64,000 nt of DNA, taken from assembly GCA_023382535.1 (NCBI GenBank), contig JAHDWA010000015.1, positions 62,001-126,000 on the forward strand. The letters run 5' to 3'. Position numbers and translations under genes: made by a program. The notes below the pieces were generated by a model. The model saw only the letters and a program-made list of their open reading frames with translations. It had not been told where the DNA came from and made no database searches. Shown here piece after piece: positions 7,139-16,172 of this stretch (positions are counted from its first letter, which is position 1; each line of letters begins with the position of its first letter). The DNA is from Anaerolineae bacterium (GTDB taxonomy: Bacteria; Chloroflexota; Anaerolineae; 4572-78; J111).

Positions 7139-8260
7139 ATGGCTAAGTATATCGGTATTTTGACCGCAGGCGGCGACAGCCCCGGCCTGAACGCGGCGAT
7201 TCGCGGTATTGGTAAAGCAGCCCAAACTTCGTTTGGCATGCAGGTCATCGGCTTTCGCGACGGCTTCCGGGGTTTGATGGAAAACCGGACCACGCGCCTG
7301 GACGGCCCGGCCCTTTCCGGGATTTTGACCATTGGCGGCACTATCCTGGGCACCAGCCGCGACAAGCCGGAAAGCATGCCGATGGGCGGCAAAACGATGG
7401 ATATGACCGACGTGATGGTTGAAAATTACCGCAAACATCACCTGGATGCCCTGGTCTGTTTGGGCGGCGGCGGGACGCAGAAAAATGCGCTGACCTTGCT
7501 CAAAAAAGGTCTGAATATCATCACCCTGCCCAAAACCATTGACAACGACGTGGCCCTGACCGATGTAACCTTTGGCTTTGACACGGCCCTGGGCATTGCC
7601 ACCGAGGCCATTGACCGCCTGCACAGCACGGCTCACAGCCACCACCGCATCATTGTCGTCGAGGTCATGGGGCATAACGCTGGCTGGCTGGCCCTGGGAG
7701 CCGGTATTGCCGGTGGCGCGGATGTGATCCTGATCCCCGAAATTCCCTATGATGCCCACAAGATCGCCGACGCCATTCGCCGGCGCAGCCACGGCGGCAA
7801 AGGGTTTAGCATCATTGCCATTTCTGAAGGAGCGATGTCCAGAGAAGACGCCGCGGTGATCCGGACGGCAGAGAAAAAAAAGGAGAACGCCAAAAATAAA
7901 GAGGAAAAGAAAAAAGCCTCAAGCGAACTGGCCGAAATCAGAGCCAGGCAAGCAGGCGGCACGCTGCGGCTGTCCGGCCAACTGGAAGAGCTGACCGGCC
8001 TGGAGACGCGCATGACAATTTTGGGGCATGTCCAGCGCGGCGGCACGCCTTCGGCGGTGGACCGGCTGCTGGCAACCCGCCTCGGAACAGCCTGTGCCAC
8101 GTTAATCAATGAGGGTGTCTCCGGGGTCATGGTCGCCGCCCGTGGTGAGGGGGTCGTCCCGGTCCCCCTGGAAGATGTCGTCGGTAAACGCAAAACCGTG
8201 CCGCTCGATCATCCCTGGCTTGACAGCGCCCGGCGCTTGGGAACGTGTATGGGGGATTGA
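7139..8260 (+). CDS. 6-phosphofructokinase family protein (373 aa)
   Basis: Phosphorylates fructose 6-phosphate at C1 if canonical. It has GGDSPGLNA (11-19), PKTIDNDV (131-138) with the catalytic Asp135, the substrate motif MGHNAGWLA, and [14 protein letters not shown]. Two key sites are unusual. The normal GGDGS motif is GGGGT (109-113), so the Mg-binding Asp (Asp103 of E. coli PfkA) is Gly. The position of E. coli Gly124 is Lys132, as in PPi-dependent enzymes. A Lys/Glu-rich insert of about 25 residues lies near 240-265. Phosphate donor therefore cannot be assigned, and a changed activity is possible. The ATG at 7139 follows AGGAGGAGAT. It is placed between proX and the permease gene, which is odd for a glycolytic enzyme. 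Confidence 0.85.
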   Translation: MAKYIGILTAGGDSPGLNAAIRGIGKAAQTSFGMQVIGFRDGFRGLMENRTTRLDGPALSGILTIGGTILGTSRDKPESMPMGGKTMDMTDVMVENYRKHHLDALVCLGGGGTQKNALTLLKKGLNIITLPKTIDNDVALTDVTFGFDTALGIATEAIDRLHSTAHSHHRIIVVEVMGHNAGWLALGAGIAGGADVILIPEIPYDAHKIADAIRRRSHGGKGFSIIAISEGAMSREDAAVIRTAEKKKENAKNKEEKKKASSELAEIRARQAGGTLRLSGQLEELTGLETRMTILGHVQRGGTPSAVDRLLATRLGTACATLINEGVSGVMVAARGEGVVPVPLEDVVGKRKTVPLDHPWLDSARRLGTCMGD

Positions 8261-8277
8261 GAGGAAGGGTGGAGGGC

Positions 8278-8333
8278 TGGAAGACTGGAAGGGTAGAGAA
8301 TAATATCCAACCTTCCAATCTTCCAGTCTTCCA
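8278..8333. terminator. Inverted repeat between convergent genes
   Basis: TGGAAGACTGGAAG (8278-8291) is the exact inverse of CTTCCAGTCTTCCA (8320-8333). It lies between the 3' ends of the phosphofructokinase-like and permease genes and ends right at the permease stop codon. It probably terminates or insulates transcription from both sides, although no T-run is present. Confidence 0.5.
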
Positions 8334-10487
8334 TTAATGTTCCTGCGCTCCCGCCTCGCGCTTTTTGCCCCAGGCCTGGGTAATCCGGTCAATGACGATG
8401 GCCAGGATGACAATGGCCAGGCCGGCTTCGACGCCGCGCCCGGTCTGGTTTTTCGCCAGGCCGATGACCGTTTCCAGGCCCAGCCCGCCGCCGCCGACCA
8501 GGCCGGCAATAATGACCATCGAGAGGACCATCATAATCGTCTGGTTGACGCCGACCATGATCGAAGGCAGGGCCAGGGGTAGCTGCACTTTGAACAAGGT
8601 CTGCCAGGGGGTCGAACCAAACGCGGCCGCCGCCTCAATCGTTTGGGCCGAAATTTCCCGGATGCCGAGGTTAGTCAGCCGGATGGCCGGAGGTAAAGCA
8701 TACAGCACCGAAGCGATAATGCCAGGGACCCGTCCCACGTTAAATAACATAATGACCGGCACCAGGTAAACAAAAGGCGGGATCGTCTGGAGCGTGTCCA
8801 GCACGGGCCGCAGAAAGGCGGCAAAGGCATCGCTGCGCGAGGCCAGGATGCCCACCGGGATGGCAATCAGCAGGGAGACAAGCACTGCCACGATGGTCTG
8901 GCTCAGCGTATCCATCGCGTTCTCCCACATGCCCAACAGGCCGATGAAGAACATCCCTACTGCCGTAAACAGGGCCAGCCGCCAATCCACCGCCGCCCAA
9001 GCCGTCAGCGCGACCGCCAAAATGACGACAAACCAGGGTAGCTGCTGTTGCAGGAAGAGACGCAGCGGGTTCAGAAAGTAGATTGTCAAAAAGTCGCTTA
9101 ACGGGCCGGTGCCGATCGGCAGGTCGCCGATACGGTACAAATTATCGCGCGACCAGGCCACGGCGCTATCAACCGGGCCGCGCAGCGACAGGTTCCACGA
9201 GGCGGGAAATTCGTTAAGGAAAGGGGTCAAGCGGCTGATGGCCAACAGCACCACCAGAAACAGTATCGCCGCCAGGGCGTAAGAGTAGGTCCGCAGAAGG
9301 GCGGGAGTGGCTTCGGCGGCGTGTTTGTAGCCGAGGGTGCGCACCAGGGGACTAATGAGCGCGGCCACAGCGGTCGCCAGAGCTTTAGCCATGCCGGTAA
9401 ACGCGCCATAGAGGCGGGTCAGCCCCTGCTCGATAGACCAGATCACATCAAATCGCGCCCACTTGCTGGGGAACAGTCGAAAGTCGTGCCCTTCCTGGGG
9501 CCGGTGGGTGAAGTCAATCTTGCTGGCGGCATGACTGACCCGGTCGAGGATGATGGCCATGAAGACGATAGCCAAGCCGGCTTCCAGCCCCTGGCCAACC
9601 TGGAGACGCTGCAAAGCCACCAACACTTCCCGCCCCAGGCCACCGGCCCCAATCAGGGCGGCGATGACGACGATGCCCAGGGCCATCATAATCGTCTGGT
9701 TAACGCCAACGATGATTGAAGGCATGGCCAGGGGAATCTGCACCTTCAAGAGGGTCTGCCGTTTGGTTGAGCCAAAAGCGGTCGCCGCTTCGATGGTGGC
9801 GGCAGGCACCAGGCGAATGCCGAGACTGGTCAGGCGGATGGCCGGGGGGAGGGCATAGATGACAGTGGCGACCACACCGGGGACGCGGGCAATGCCAAAG
9901 AAGAGGACCACCGGGATCAGATAAACAAAGGCGGGCATGGTCTGCATGCCATCCAGAATAGGCAGCAGGCCGGCCTCAAACTTGTCGAAGCGGGCTGATA
10001 GGATCCCCAGCGGAATCCCGATCAGCAGGGCAATAAAAACCGACACGCCCATCAGGGCCAGGGTTTGCATGCTGGCGTCCCACAGGCCGACCACGCCCAT
10101 AAACAGCAGGCCGAAAACGCACAACAGTCCCAGCCGCAGGCCGCCCGCATACTGGCCCAATAAAAACATTCCAATGATAATAACCGGCCAGGGCAGCCAC
10201 AGCAAAAAGTTTTCTACGGCCCTGATGCCGATGTCAATCGTATTGCTCAACGGGTCGAAAAAGTAGACAAACAGCGGGTGTTCGGCACGGTTGCCGATGA
10301 CCCAGCCCTGGAAATCGTCAATCGGCTGGCGCAGGCCGATGTTCCACGCTGCCGGGAAGGGACCAACCTCAAACGGCATCACATTGAGGAGCAGGATCAG
10401 GAGGATGAGCGCGCCAAACGCGCCCAGCACCCACCCGTCGCGCTTGCGCAGTTCAAAATAAGTGTTCAGGCGTTGTAGATTGACCAT
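8334..10487 (-). CDS. Fused double ProW permease of a betaine-type ABC transporter (717 aa)
   Basis: Two complete ProW/OpuAB-type membrane domains lie in tandem on one chain, each preceded by a periplasmic-like segment. Paired motifs show the duplication: AAWNIGLRQPIDDFQGWVI and ASWNLSLRGPVDSAVAWSR; GMQTMPAFVYLIPVVLFFG and TLQTIPPFVYLVPVIMLFN; EAATAFGST and EAAAAFGST (the EAA loop that docks on the ATPase); MVGVNQTIMM or IVGVNQTIMM in both. A normal ProW is roughly half this size and works as a homodimer, so here the dimer is covalently joined. ATG at 10487 follows a GGAGTAG-type RBS. Partners are proX (6001) and proV (14759). Confidence 0.92.
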   Translation of the reverse strand: MVNLQRLNTYFELRKRDGWVLGAFGALILLILLLNVMPFEVGPFPAAWNIGLRQPIDDFQGWVIGNRAEHPLFVYFFDPLSNTIDIGIRAVENFLLWLPWPVIIIGMFLLGQYAGGLRLGLLCVFGLLFMGVVGLWDASMQTLALMGVSVFIALLIGIPLGILSARFDKFEAGLLPILDGMQTMPAFVYLIPVVLFFGIARVPGVVATVIYALPPAIRLTSLGIRLVPAATIEAATAFGSTKRQTLLKVQIPLAMPSIIVGVNQTIMMALGIVVIAALIGAGGLGREVLVALQRLQVGQGLEAGLAIVFMAIILDRVSHAASKIDFTHRPQEGHDFRLFPSKWARFDVIWSIEQGLTRLYGAFTGMAKALATAVAALISPLVRTLGYKHAAEATPALLRTYSYALAAILFLVVLLAISRLTPFLNEFPASWNLSLRGPVDSAVAWSRDNLYRIGDLPIGTGPLSDFLTIYFLNPLRLFLQQQLPWFVVILAVALTAWAAVDWRLALFTAVGMFFIGLLGMWENAMDTLSQTIVAVLVSLLIAIPVGILASRSDAFAAFLRPVLDTLQTIPPFVYLVPVIMLFNVGRVPGIIASVLYALPPAIRLTNLGIREISAQTIEAAAAFGSTPWQTLFKVQLPLALPSIMVGVNQTIMMVLSMVIIAGLVGGGGLGLETVIGLAKNQTGRGVEAGLAIVILAIVIDRITQAWGKKREAGAQEH

Positions 10488-10526
10488 GGTGCTACTCCTC
10501 CAAAAATCTGTCTATGGCGAGGTCTG

Positions 10527-11021
10527 TCACCAATCCTCGTAGCGGCTGAAAAGAAGCCCCTGCCCTCCCACCGACGCCTCCAGCGCAATATCACGCAGCC
10601 GGTCGAAGTAAAACATCAGCTCCCTGAACGTGCTCTCTTCGTGTTCGGGAAATAACCACAGCCGGACAGGATAAACCGGCGCCTCCACCATCTTGCCCAG
10701 GTCTAAACGCTCCCGCAGCACTGCCGCCGTAAGGCTCTGCAGCTCGACGGTGAACGCCTGGGTGGTACGGCTGAAGATGGCGTGGGCCTGATCCGAGACG
10801 CCCCGAAACGCCACATCGCCTCTTTTGAGGGCGGCCAGCGGCAGCTCCCGCGAGTCGGGCCTCCCGGTGAGCAGAAAATGGAGGCCATCCCAAAAATCCG
10901 CCAGGTAACAGCCACGATGGTTAGGGGTATTGTGGATGAACTCGTCAATCCGGCTCGGGTCTTGACTGAACCGGCTAATCCGGCTATCTGTGACCGGGTA
11001 GACGCTCACGCTGATCCCCAT
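10527..11021 (-). CDS. DUF1877 (YfbM-like) family protein (164 aa)
   Basis: A small soluble protein starting MGISVSVYPVTDSRI, typical of DUF1877 proteins, with the family's HFLLTGRP motif (in DGLHFLLTGRPDSRELPL), the GVSDQAHAIFSRTTQAF segment, and a C-terminal stretch with LMFYFDRLRDIALEA. The function of the family is not established. The ATG at 11021 has GGAGG nine bases upstream; a longer frame reaching 11117 overlaps the upstream gene and is rejected. It lies between the molybdopterin oxidoreductase (32-bp gap) and the permease (39-bp gap), all on the minus strand, so it is probably co-transcribed with them. Confidence 0.8.
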   Translation of the reverse strand: MGISVSVYPVTDSRISRFSQDPSRIDEFIHNTPNHRGCYLADFWDGLHFLLTGRPDSRELPLAALKRGDVAFRGVSDQAHAIFSRTTQAFTVELQSLTAAVLRERLDLGKMVEAPVYPVRLWLFPEHEESTFRELMFYFDRLRDIALEASVGGQGLLFSRYEDW

Positions 11022-11052
11022 CTGCCGTGTCCTCCAGGAATCGCCACACCTC

Positions 11053-13449
11053 TCAATCCACGCGGCGGACCTGGCAGAGGTAGGCGCGGTGCGGCACCGA
11101 GCCACTGACCGGATCAATCGCCTCGTTGCCGATGATCAGATTGAAGTTGGCTCCGTCCGAACTAAAAGGGTCATAGCCGGGCGCACCGATCTCGGGAGAT
11201 CCCTGCCACCAGCCATGCTGGCCACAGACGACATTCGGCTCAAGTGTGTCATCTATCCGGGCGCGTGCCCGGACGCTACCTTCAGGTGTCTCAATGTGGA
11301 CCCAGTCGCCCGGGCCGATGCCGCGCTCGGCGGCAGCCGCCGGGTGCAGCTCGACCTCCGGCTCGAGCGCGCGCCGGCGCAAACTCGGCAGCGCCCGATG
11401 CTGGCTCTCGCAGAACAGCGTATGCTTGGCGCAGGTGAGGATCAGCGGGAAACGCTCGACCAAATCCGGACGCGAAGACGGACTCATCAATGGTTCTTCA
11501 TACTCAGGCAGGGGCGAATAACCGTGCTTCAAGAATGTCTCGGAATACAACTCGACTTTCCGTGTCGGGGTGGCGAAGCCCTGGGGTATGCCGTCCTTTT
11601 GGGCGGCGAACTTGCGGTAATGTGTTTGGAGCGACACCCGCACTCCGCTCGGGTTCTCGCGGAGCGCATCGAGCGAAACGCCAGACAGGTGGAGTTGGTA
11701 ACGGTAAGCCGCCTCGATATCACCCTCCCAGAAGTGGGCGCCAAGACCCAGGCGGCAGGCCAGGTCGAAGACGATTTCGGTATCGGAGCGGGCCTCTCCC
11801 CGCGGCTCGACCACCCGCCGGCGCAGTTGCACCAGCGATTGCGCTTCCGCACTCACCTCAAAGCCAATCTTGAGAGCCTCACGCTCAAAGGCGCTCGCCA
11901 CCGGCAGCACCACGTCAGCCAGTTCGGCAGTTGGGTTCATAAAGAGGTCGGCGTGGACATAGAAGTCGAGCGCTTTTAGAGCTTCTCGTCCACGCTTACT
12001 ATCAGCATGTGACAGGAGCAGGTTAGATCCGAAGTCCACCAGGCCACGCACCGCATAGGGCTGCTGCTCCAGGACCCCCCGGTATAACTCGTCCGAGGTG
12101 ACAAACTGCCACCGCGATGGGCCCAGCGGCCGCTCCGGCAGGCCGAGGGTCTTCGCGCGCTGCCCGGCAGGCAGCAGTTCTCCCCCTTCGACGTCCGCTT
12201 TCGGTACGCCTGCAAACCGCACGTTGCCGCCCTGGGTGTCGAAGCTGCCGGTTAATGCGTAAAGCTGGGCAATTGCCCGCGCGATCTGGGTGGCATTTGT
12301 CTGCATCTCGACACCGCTCCAGGCATAATAAGCCACCGGCCGCGCTTCCCAGAGCATCCGCGCCGCGCTTTCGATCTGGTCGCGGCTGACGCCGCAGATC
12401 GCCTCCACGCGCTCCGGCGGATAACGCCGGCAAAGTTCGGCGGTGAGTTCGAACGCCGGCTGGCAGATGGCCTCGCCCTGCCGCGTCTGCACGGTGAACG
12501 TGCCGAAAAGGTCTGGATCCGGGTTATCGCCTTCATAGGCGCCGGTGGCGGGGTCATAAATGATCGGACGGGCCATAGCTCCGCTCCAGGCCACATATCG
12601 CTGAGCACTGCCGCCAGTGGCGAGGTCGCTTTCGGTCAGCAAACGGCCGCTGTCCGCATGCACAAGCAGGGGACCATTCGTCCAGTCACGGATGAAGTCG
12701 CGATCGTACCAACCTCGCTCAATCATGACCTGGGCAATGCCGAGGGCGAGAGCGCCGTCGGTACCCGGCCGCACTCGCAGCCAGACATCAGCCCTTTTGG
12801 CGGGACCCGTGCGGCGTGGGTCAACCACGATCAGGCGCGCGCCGCGTTTGAGGGCCTCCACAGTGGCGGTCGCATGGACCAGCCGGGCCAGGTTTGGGTT
12901 GTAGCCCCAGAACAGGATGCAGCCAGCATTCTCCAGGTCAGGCATGTAAACGCCGGGAACACTGGTGCCGAAGGTATACAGTGGGGCCAGGTAACGCCCC
13001 CATCCACACAGCTCCATTGACACACACAAGTTTGGACTTCCAAATGCGTTCGTCAGGCGCTGAATCCAGACGAGCGAATCGTCCGATGCCGATGTAGACG
13101 GCGAAACTGTGCTGAAGACGACACTCTCCGGATCGCGCTCTTCGGCAATTTTGCGCAGTCTGGCAGCCGTCAAGTCAAGCGCTTCATCCCAGCTAATGCG
13201 CTGCCAGCCGGGATTGGGATCGCCCTTTGGCCGGGTTCGCTTCAGCGGGTAGAGCAGCCGGTCGGAGTGATAGACGAGTTCCGGCGCCGCCCGCCCCTTA
13301 GCGCAGAGCGCCTTGCCAGTAGGGTGCGATGGATCCGGCTCCAAGGCGACAAAGCGGTCGTTCTCGACGACGGCAACTGAGCCGCACCTTGAGACGCACA
13401 GAGCGCAGTAACCGGGAATCCGCTCACCAGATTGCTTGTCTGCTAGCAT
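11053..13449 (-). CDS. Molybdopterin-dependent oxidoreductase, Fe-S (CISM/DMSO reductase) family (798 aa)
   Basis: Molybdenum or tungsten bis-MGD enzyme. An N-terminal [4Fe-4S] site is formed by Cys15, Cys18, Cys22 and Cys49 (CxxCxxxC...CAKG). The molybdopterin domain follows (WQRISWDEALDLTA, GANLxRLVHA-type FWGYNPNLARLVHATATVE). The SMELCGWG segment offers a Cys as likely metal ligand. The C-terminal MopB domain holds GDWVHIETPEGSVRARARI and QHGWWQ. It has no Tat signal and no electron-transfer subunit beside it, so it is probably cytoplasmic with an unknown partner. Start ATG 13449 follows AAGGAGG. Substrate is unknown; the place in the amine island suggests an oxidative or reductive step there, possibly formate or N-oxide chemistry (speculative). 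Confidence 0.88.
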   Translation of the reverse strand: MLADKQSGERIPGYCALCVSRCGSVAVVENDRFVALEPDPSHPTGKALCAKGRAAPELVYHSDRLLYPLKRTRPKGDPNPGWQRISWDEALDLTAARLRKIAEERDPESVVFSTVSPSTSASDDSLVWIQRLTNAFGSPNLCVSMELCGWGRYLAPLYTFGTSVPGVYMPDLENAGCILFWGYNPNLARLVHATATVEALKRGARLIVVDPRRTGPAKRADVWLRVRPGTDGALALGIAQVMIERGWYDRDFIRDWTNGPLLVHADSGRLLTESDLATGGSAQRYVAWSGAMARPIIYDPATGAYEGDNPDPDLFGTFTVQTRQGEAICQPAFELTAELCRRYPPERVEAICGVSRDQIESAARMLWEARPVAYYAWSGVEMQTNATQIARAIAQLYALTGSFDTQGGNVRFAGVPKADVEGGELLPAGQRAKTLGLPERPLGPSRWQFVTSDELYRGVLEQQPYAVRGLVDFGSNLLLSHADSKRGREALKALDFYVHADLFMNPTAELADVVLPVASAFEREALKIGFEVSAEAQSLVQLRRRVVEPRGEARSDTEIVFDLACRLGLGAHFWEGDIEAAYRYQLHLSGVSLDALRENPSGVRVSLQTHYRKFAAQKDGIPQGFATPTRKVELYSETFLKHGYSPLPEYEEPLMSPSSRPDLVERFPLILTCAKHTLFCESQHRALPSLRRRALEPEVELHPAAAAERGIGPGDWVHIETPEGSVRARARIDDTLEPNVVCGQHGWWQGSPEIGAPGYDPFSSDGANFNLIIGNEAIDPVSGSVPHRAYLCQVRRVD

Positions 13450-13538
13450 CGTGATGCCTCCTTCCTGGGCTATCAACCGGTGCGGGTTCGGTCTGGTCAG
13501 GACTGCCCAGGGAATGGTTTATAAAGCTGAAGAAACGC

Positions 13539-14759
13539 CTAACCAGTCGTATCGCCCGCTTGCGGCTGTTCCTTCCCCCCCACGGCCATCATCACCGACG
13601 TCCGGTCCACCGCGCCCAGCAGCTTGTGGGTCTTATCTACCACCGGGAAGGGCGCATCGGTGGTCACGGTCAGCGGGATCAGCTCTTCCAGCTTGGTGTC
13701 GCTGTAGACCACCGGGAAGTTACTGAGCAAGGCGCTGACCCTGGCGTCAGGCCCTTTGGCCCCGGCCACATCGTCCAGCGACAGCACCCCCAAATAGCGG
13801 CCCTCCGCCCCCTTGACAAAGGCGGTCGTGCTGTGTTTGACCTGCATCACGGAGAGAATAGTAGCCACATCGTCGGTATCCAGCACCACCGCCTGGTCCT
13901 CCTGGGCGATGATCCCGGCGGTCAGCACCTTGGCCCGGGGCACATCCTTGGTAAACTCGCGCACATACTCGTTGACCGGGTGCAGCACCAGCTCTTCCGG
14001 CGTGCCCTGCTGCACAATCTCGCCGTCCTTCATAATGGCGATGTGATGGCCCAGCTTGATCGCCTCCAAAAAGTCGTGGGTGATGAAGACGATCGTTTTG
14101 CGCATCTCTTTTTCCAGCTTGAGCAGCTCGTCCTGCATCTCGCGGCGGATGAGCGGGTCGAGGGCGCTGAAGGGTTCGTCAAAAAGCATAATTTCCGGGT
14201 CAACGGCCAGGGCGCGGGCAATGCCGACCCGCTGCTGCATGCCGCCGCTCAGCTCGCCGGGGTAGTGGCGTTCCCAGCCGGCCAGGCCGACCAGCTCCAG
14301 AATTTGCCTGGCCCGCTCGCGCCGCGTGGCCGGCTCCACTCCCTGGATTTCCAGGCCGTAAGCCACGTTGTCGAGCACGCGCCGGTGCGGAAACAGGCCA
14401 AAATGCTGGAAGACCATGCTGATTTTGCGGCGGCGCAGCTCGCGCAGTTGCTTTTCGTTCATGGCCACCACATCTTCGCCGTGCATCAGGATGCTGCCCT
14501 TGGTCGGCTCAATCAGGCGTGAAATGCAGCGGACCAGGGTTGACTTGCCGCTGCCGGACAGGCCCATGACCACAAAGATTTCGCCTTTGCGCACATCAAA
14601 GGTGACATCCTTAACGGCGACGACGTGGCCTGTTTCGGCCAGGATTTCTTTTTTAGAACGGTTGGACTCGAGCAGGGGGGCGATGCGCTCGGGGTGGGGA
14701 CCAAATACCTTCCAGACGTGCTGGCAGGAGATTTCATACGGTGCTTCGGCTGGTGTCAT
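13539..14759 (-). CDS. proV: Betaine/proline ABC transporter ATP-binding protein with CBS domains (406 aa)
   Basis: ATPase of the ProU/OpuA family that drives betaine import. Walker A is GLSGSGKST (66-74), the Q-loop lies in MVFQHFGLFPHR, the signature is LSGGMQQRVG, Walker B is IMLFDEPFSALD, and the switch His follows in VFITHDFLEA. The C-terminal part (about 280-395) contains a CBS pair (TTAFVKGAEGRYLGVLSLDD, PFPVVDKTHKLLGAVDRTSVM), which in OpuA homologues senses ionic strength or nucleotides. ATG 14759 follows AAAGGAGT. It is separated from its permease by the molybdopterin and DUF1877 genes, an unusual operon order, but all are on one strand with short gaps. Confidence 0.93.
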   Translation of the reverse strand: MTPAEAPYEISCQHVWKVFGPHPERIAPLLESNRSKKEILAETGHVVAVKDVTFDVRKGEIFVVMGLSGSGKSTLVRCISRLIEPTKGSILMHGEDVVAMNEKQLRELRRRKISMVFQHFGLFPHRRVLDNVAYGLEIQGVEPATRRERARQILELVGLAGWERHYPGELSGGMQQRVGIARALAVDPEIMLFDEPFSALDPLIRREMQDELLKLEKEMRKTIVFITHDFLEAIKLGHHIAIMKDGEIVQQGTPEELVLHPVNEYVREFTKDVPRAKVLTAGIIAQEDQAVVLDTDDVATILSVMQVKHSTTAFVKGAEGRYLGVLSLDDVAGAKGPDARVSALLSNFPVVYSDTKLEELIPLTVTTDAPFPVVDKTHKLLGAVDRTSVMMAVGGKEQPQAGDTTG

Positions 14760-14928
14760 CTACACACTCCTTTAGAATCATTGCGCCGCGTCGCGCAGAC
14801 TGGGTAAAGCCGTTGAAATGATTATTTTTGGGATGGGGGTCGAATGCGCATCGCTCTTAGCCGGAAAAGCTGGGCCAAGAGTTTGTTGGGAAGATAAGGT
14901 CAACCAGCCGACGGGCTAATTTATAAAA

Positions 14929-14956
14929 AGTATAGGGCAGTTCCGAAAAAAGTCAA
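14929..14956 (-). promoter_or_regulatory. Promoter of proV
   Basis: On the minus strand TTGACT (14956-14951), 16-bp spacer, TATACT (14934-14929). It overlaps the end of the upstream oxidase gene and leaves a leader of about 160 nt before proV. Sequence and spacing match the GntR promoter, hinting at shared control. Confidence 0.65.
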
Positions 14957-15900
14957 GCCACTTTTGCGGCTAATTCGGCTACTTCCTGGGCGCAGCCCCA
15001 GGAGAGGGTAAAACCGGCCCCACCGTGGCCGTAGTTGTGAATCACGGCGCAGTCCGGCGTGAGCGGTTCCAGTTCCAGACGCACTTCTTTACGGCCTGGC
15101 CGCAGGCCGACCCGATGCTCCAACACTTCGGCCCCGGCCAAAGCTGGCACTAATCCCTGGGCGCGCTGCACGATAGCGGCTGCGGTTGCCGGCTCAGGGG
15201 TGAGACTCCAATTGTGTTCCTCCGCCGTACCGCCCAGGACGCAGTCCTGGCTGCGCGGCACGATGTAGGTCAGGGCTGGCCCGCTCAAAGCGTTGACAAT
15301 TTGCCGGTCAAGGCCGGGCTGGCGCACCCGCACAATTTGCCCGCGAATGGGATAGACTTCCTCATCGCCGGCAAGCTCACGAGCGCCCACGCCGCTGCAG
15401 TTCACAATCAAGCGGCCCGGCCCGGCCAATTCTGATAGGTGGGTTATCCGTTTTTGTTCAACCTGCCCCCCCAGTTGGCCAAAGCGGGCCAGCAGATAGG
15501 GCATGTAGCGCGGCGTTTCAATCAAGGGTGTTTCGGCCCGGTAGCCGGCCTGATACCCGGGGGGTACTTCCGAGGCGGGAATTGGCTCATAATGGCGCAC
15601 TAACCCGGCCCACCATGACGGCGAAGGCGGGGTTGGATAGAACTCAACCAGTGTTGCCGCCGCTACACCGGCTTCCGGCACAGCCATCAGCCGGTAAAAC
15701 TCGGCCAGGGAAAGCTGGCCCCAGCGCTGAATTCGTTTCAGCGGGAAAGCTATGAAGGGATACCAAAAGGCCGGGGCGACATCAGAGGTAGTGTGCGGCG
15801 GCAACTGCTCGGCCACAATGGTCACGCTAAAGCCCCGCTCCAGCAGCCGGATACCACAACTCAGGCCGGATACGCCGCAGCCAATGACAATGATTTCCAT
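14953..15900 (-). CDS. D-amino-acid oxidase-like FAD oxidoreductase (315 aa)
   Basis: Flavoprotein of the DAAO/DASPO family, which oxidises D-amino acids or related amines to imino acids with H2O2 release. The N-terminus has IIVIGCGVSGLSCGIRLLE (FAD-binding GxGxxG), then a substrate region with FWYPFIAFP. The C-terminal signature VIHNYGHGGAGFTLSWG matches the DAAO pattern, and LRPGRKEVRLELE supplies the conserved Arg. Length is close to the family norm. The ATG at 15900 has AAAGGA upstream; a frame extending to 16038 runs through an intergenic hairpin cluster and is rejected. The gene lies between the corrinoid protein and proV genes. It could act on an amine such as sarcosine, but this is inference. 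Confidence 0.87.
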   Translation of the reverse strand: MEIIVIGCGVSGLSCGIRLLERGFSVTIVAEQLPPHTTSDVAPAFWYPFIAFPLKRIQRWGQLSLAEFYRLMAVPEAGVAAATLVEFYPTPPSPSWWAGLVRHYEPIPASEVPPGYQAGYRAETPLIETPRYMPYLLARFGQLGGQVEQKRITHLSELAGPGRLIVNCSGVGARELAGDEEVYPIRGQIVRVRQPGLDRQIVNALSGPALTYIVPRSQDCVLGGTAEEHNWSLTPEPATAAAIVQRAQGLVPALAGAEVLEHRVGLRPGRKEVRLELEPLTPDCAVIHNYGHGGAGFTLSWGCAQEVAELAAKVA

Positions 15901-15962
15901 CGTGCATCCTTTGCCAAATCCAACAAAAGCGTTCGGAAACTGTTTTGTCTGGCTAGCCCGCC

Positions 15963-16061
15963 CCGGCATGAATGCCAGGGCTAAGGAACAGCGCCGGGTC
16001 AACCCGGCTTTAGTCCGATTAATCGGGCGCGGCGGCATAGTCCGGCGACTTCATCGCCGGA
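15963..16061. repeat. Cluster of four short palindromes (REP-like)
   Basis: Consecutive hairpins: GGCAT/ATGCC (15965-15976), GCCGGGT/ACCCGGC (15993-16008), CCGATTAATCGG (16015-16026) and TCCGGCGA/TCGCCGGA (16041-16061). They fill the gap between the corrinoid protein gene and the oxidase gene on the minus strand. Such runs resemble REP/BIME-type intergenic elements. Confidence 0.65.
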
Positions 16062-16172
16062 CGAGCGCCGGTGGCAAGGGTGTCTGTGGGAGTTTCCGAA
16101 CGCTCTCCCAACAAAACAAAATAGGAGCAGGTCTAAGACCCACTCCTATCGAAAAGAGAACCTTCCCTCACC

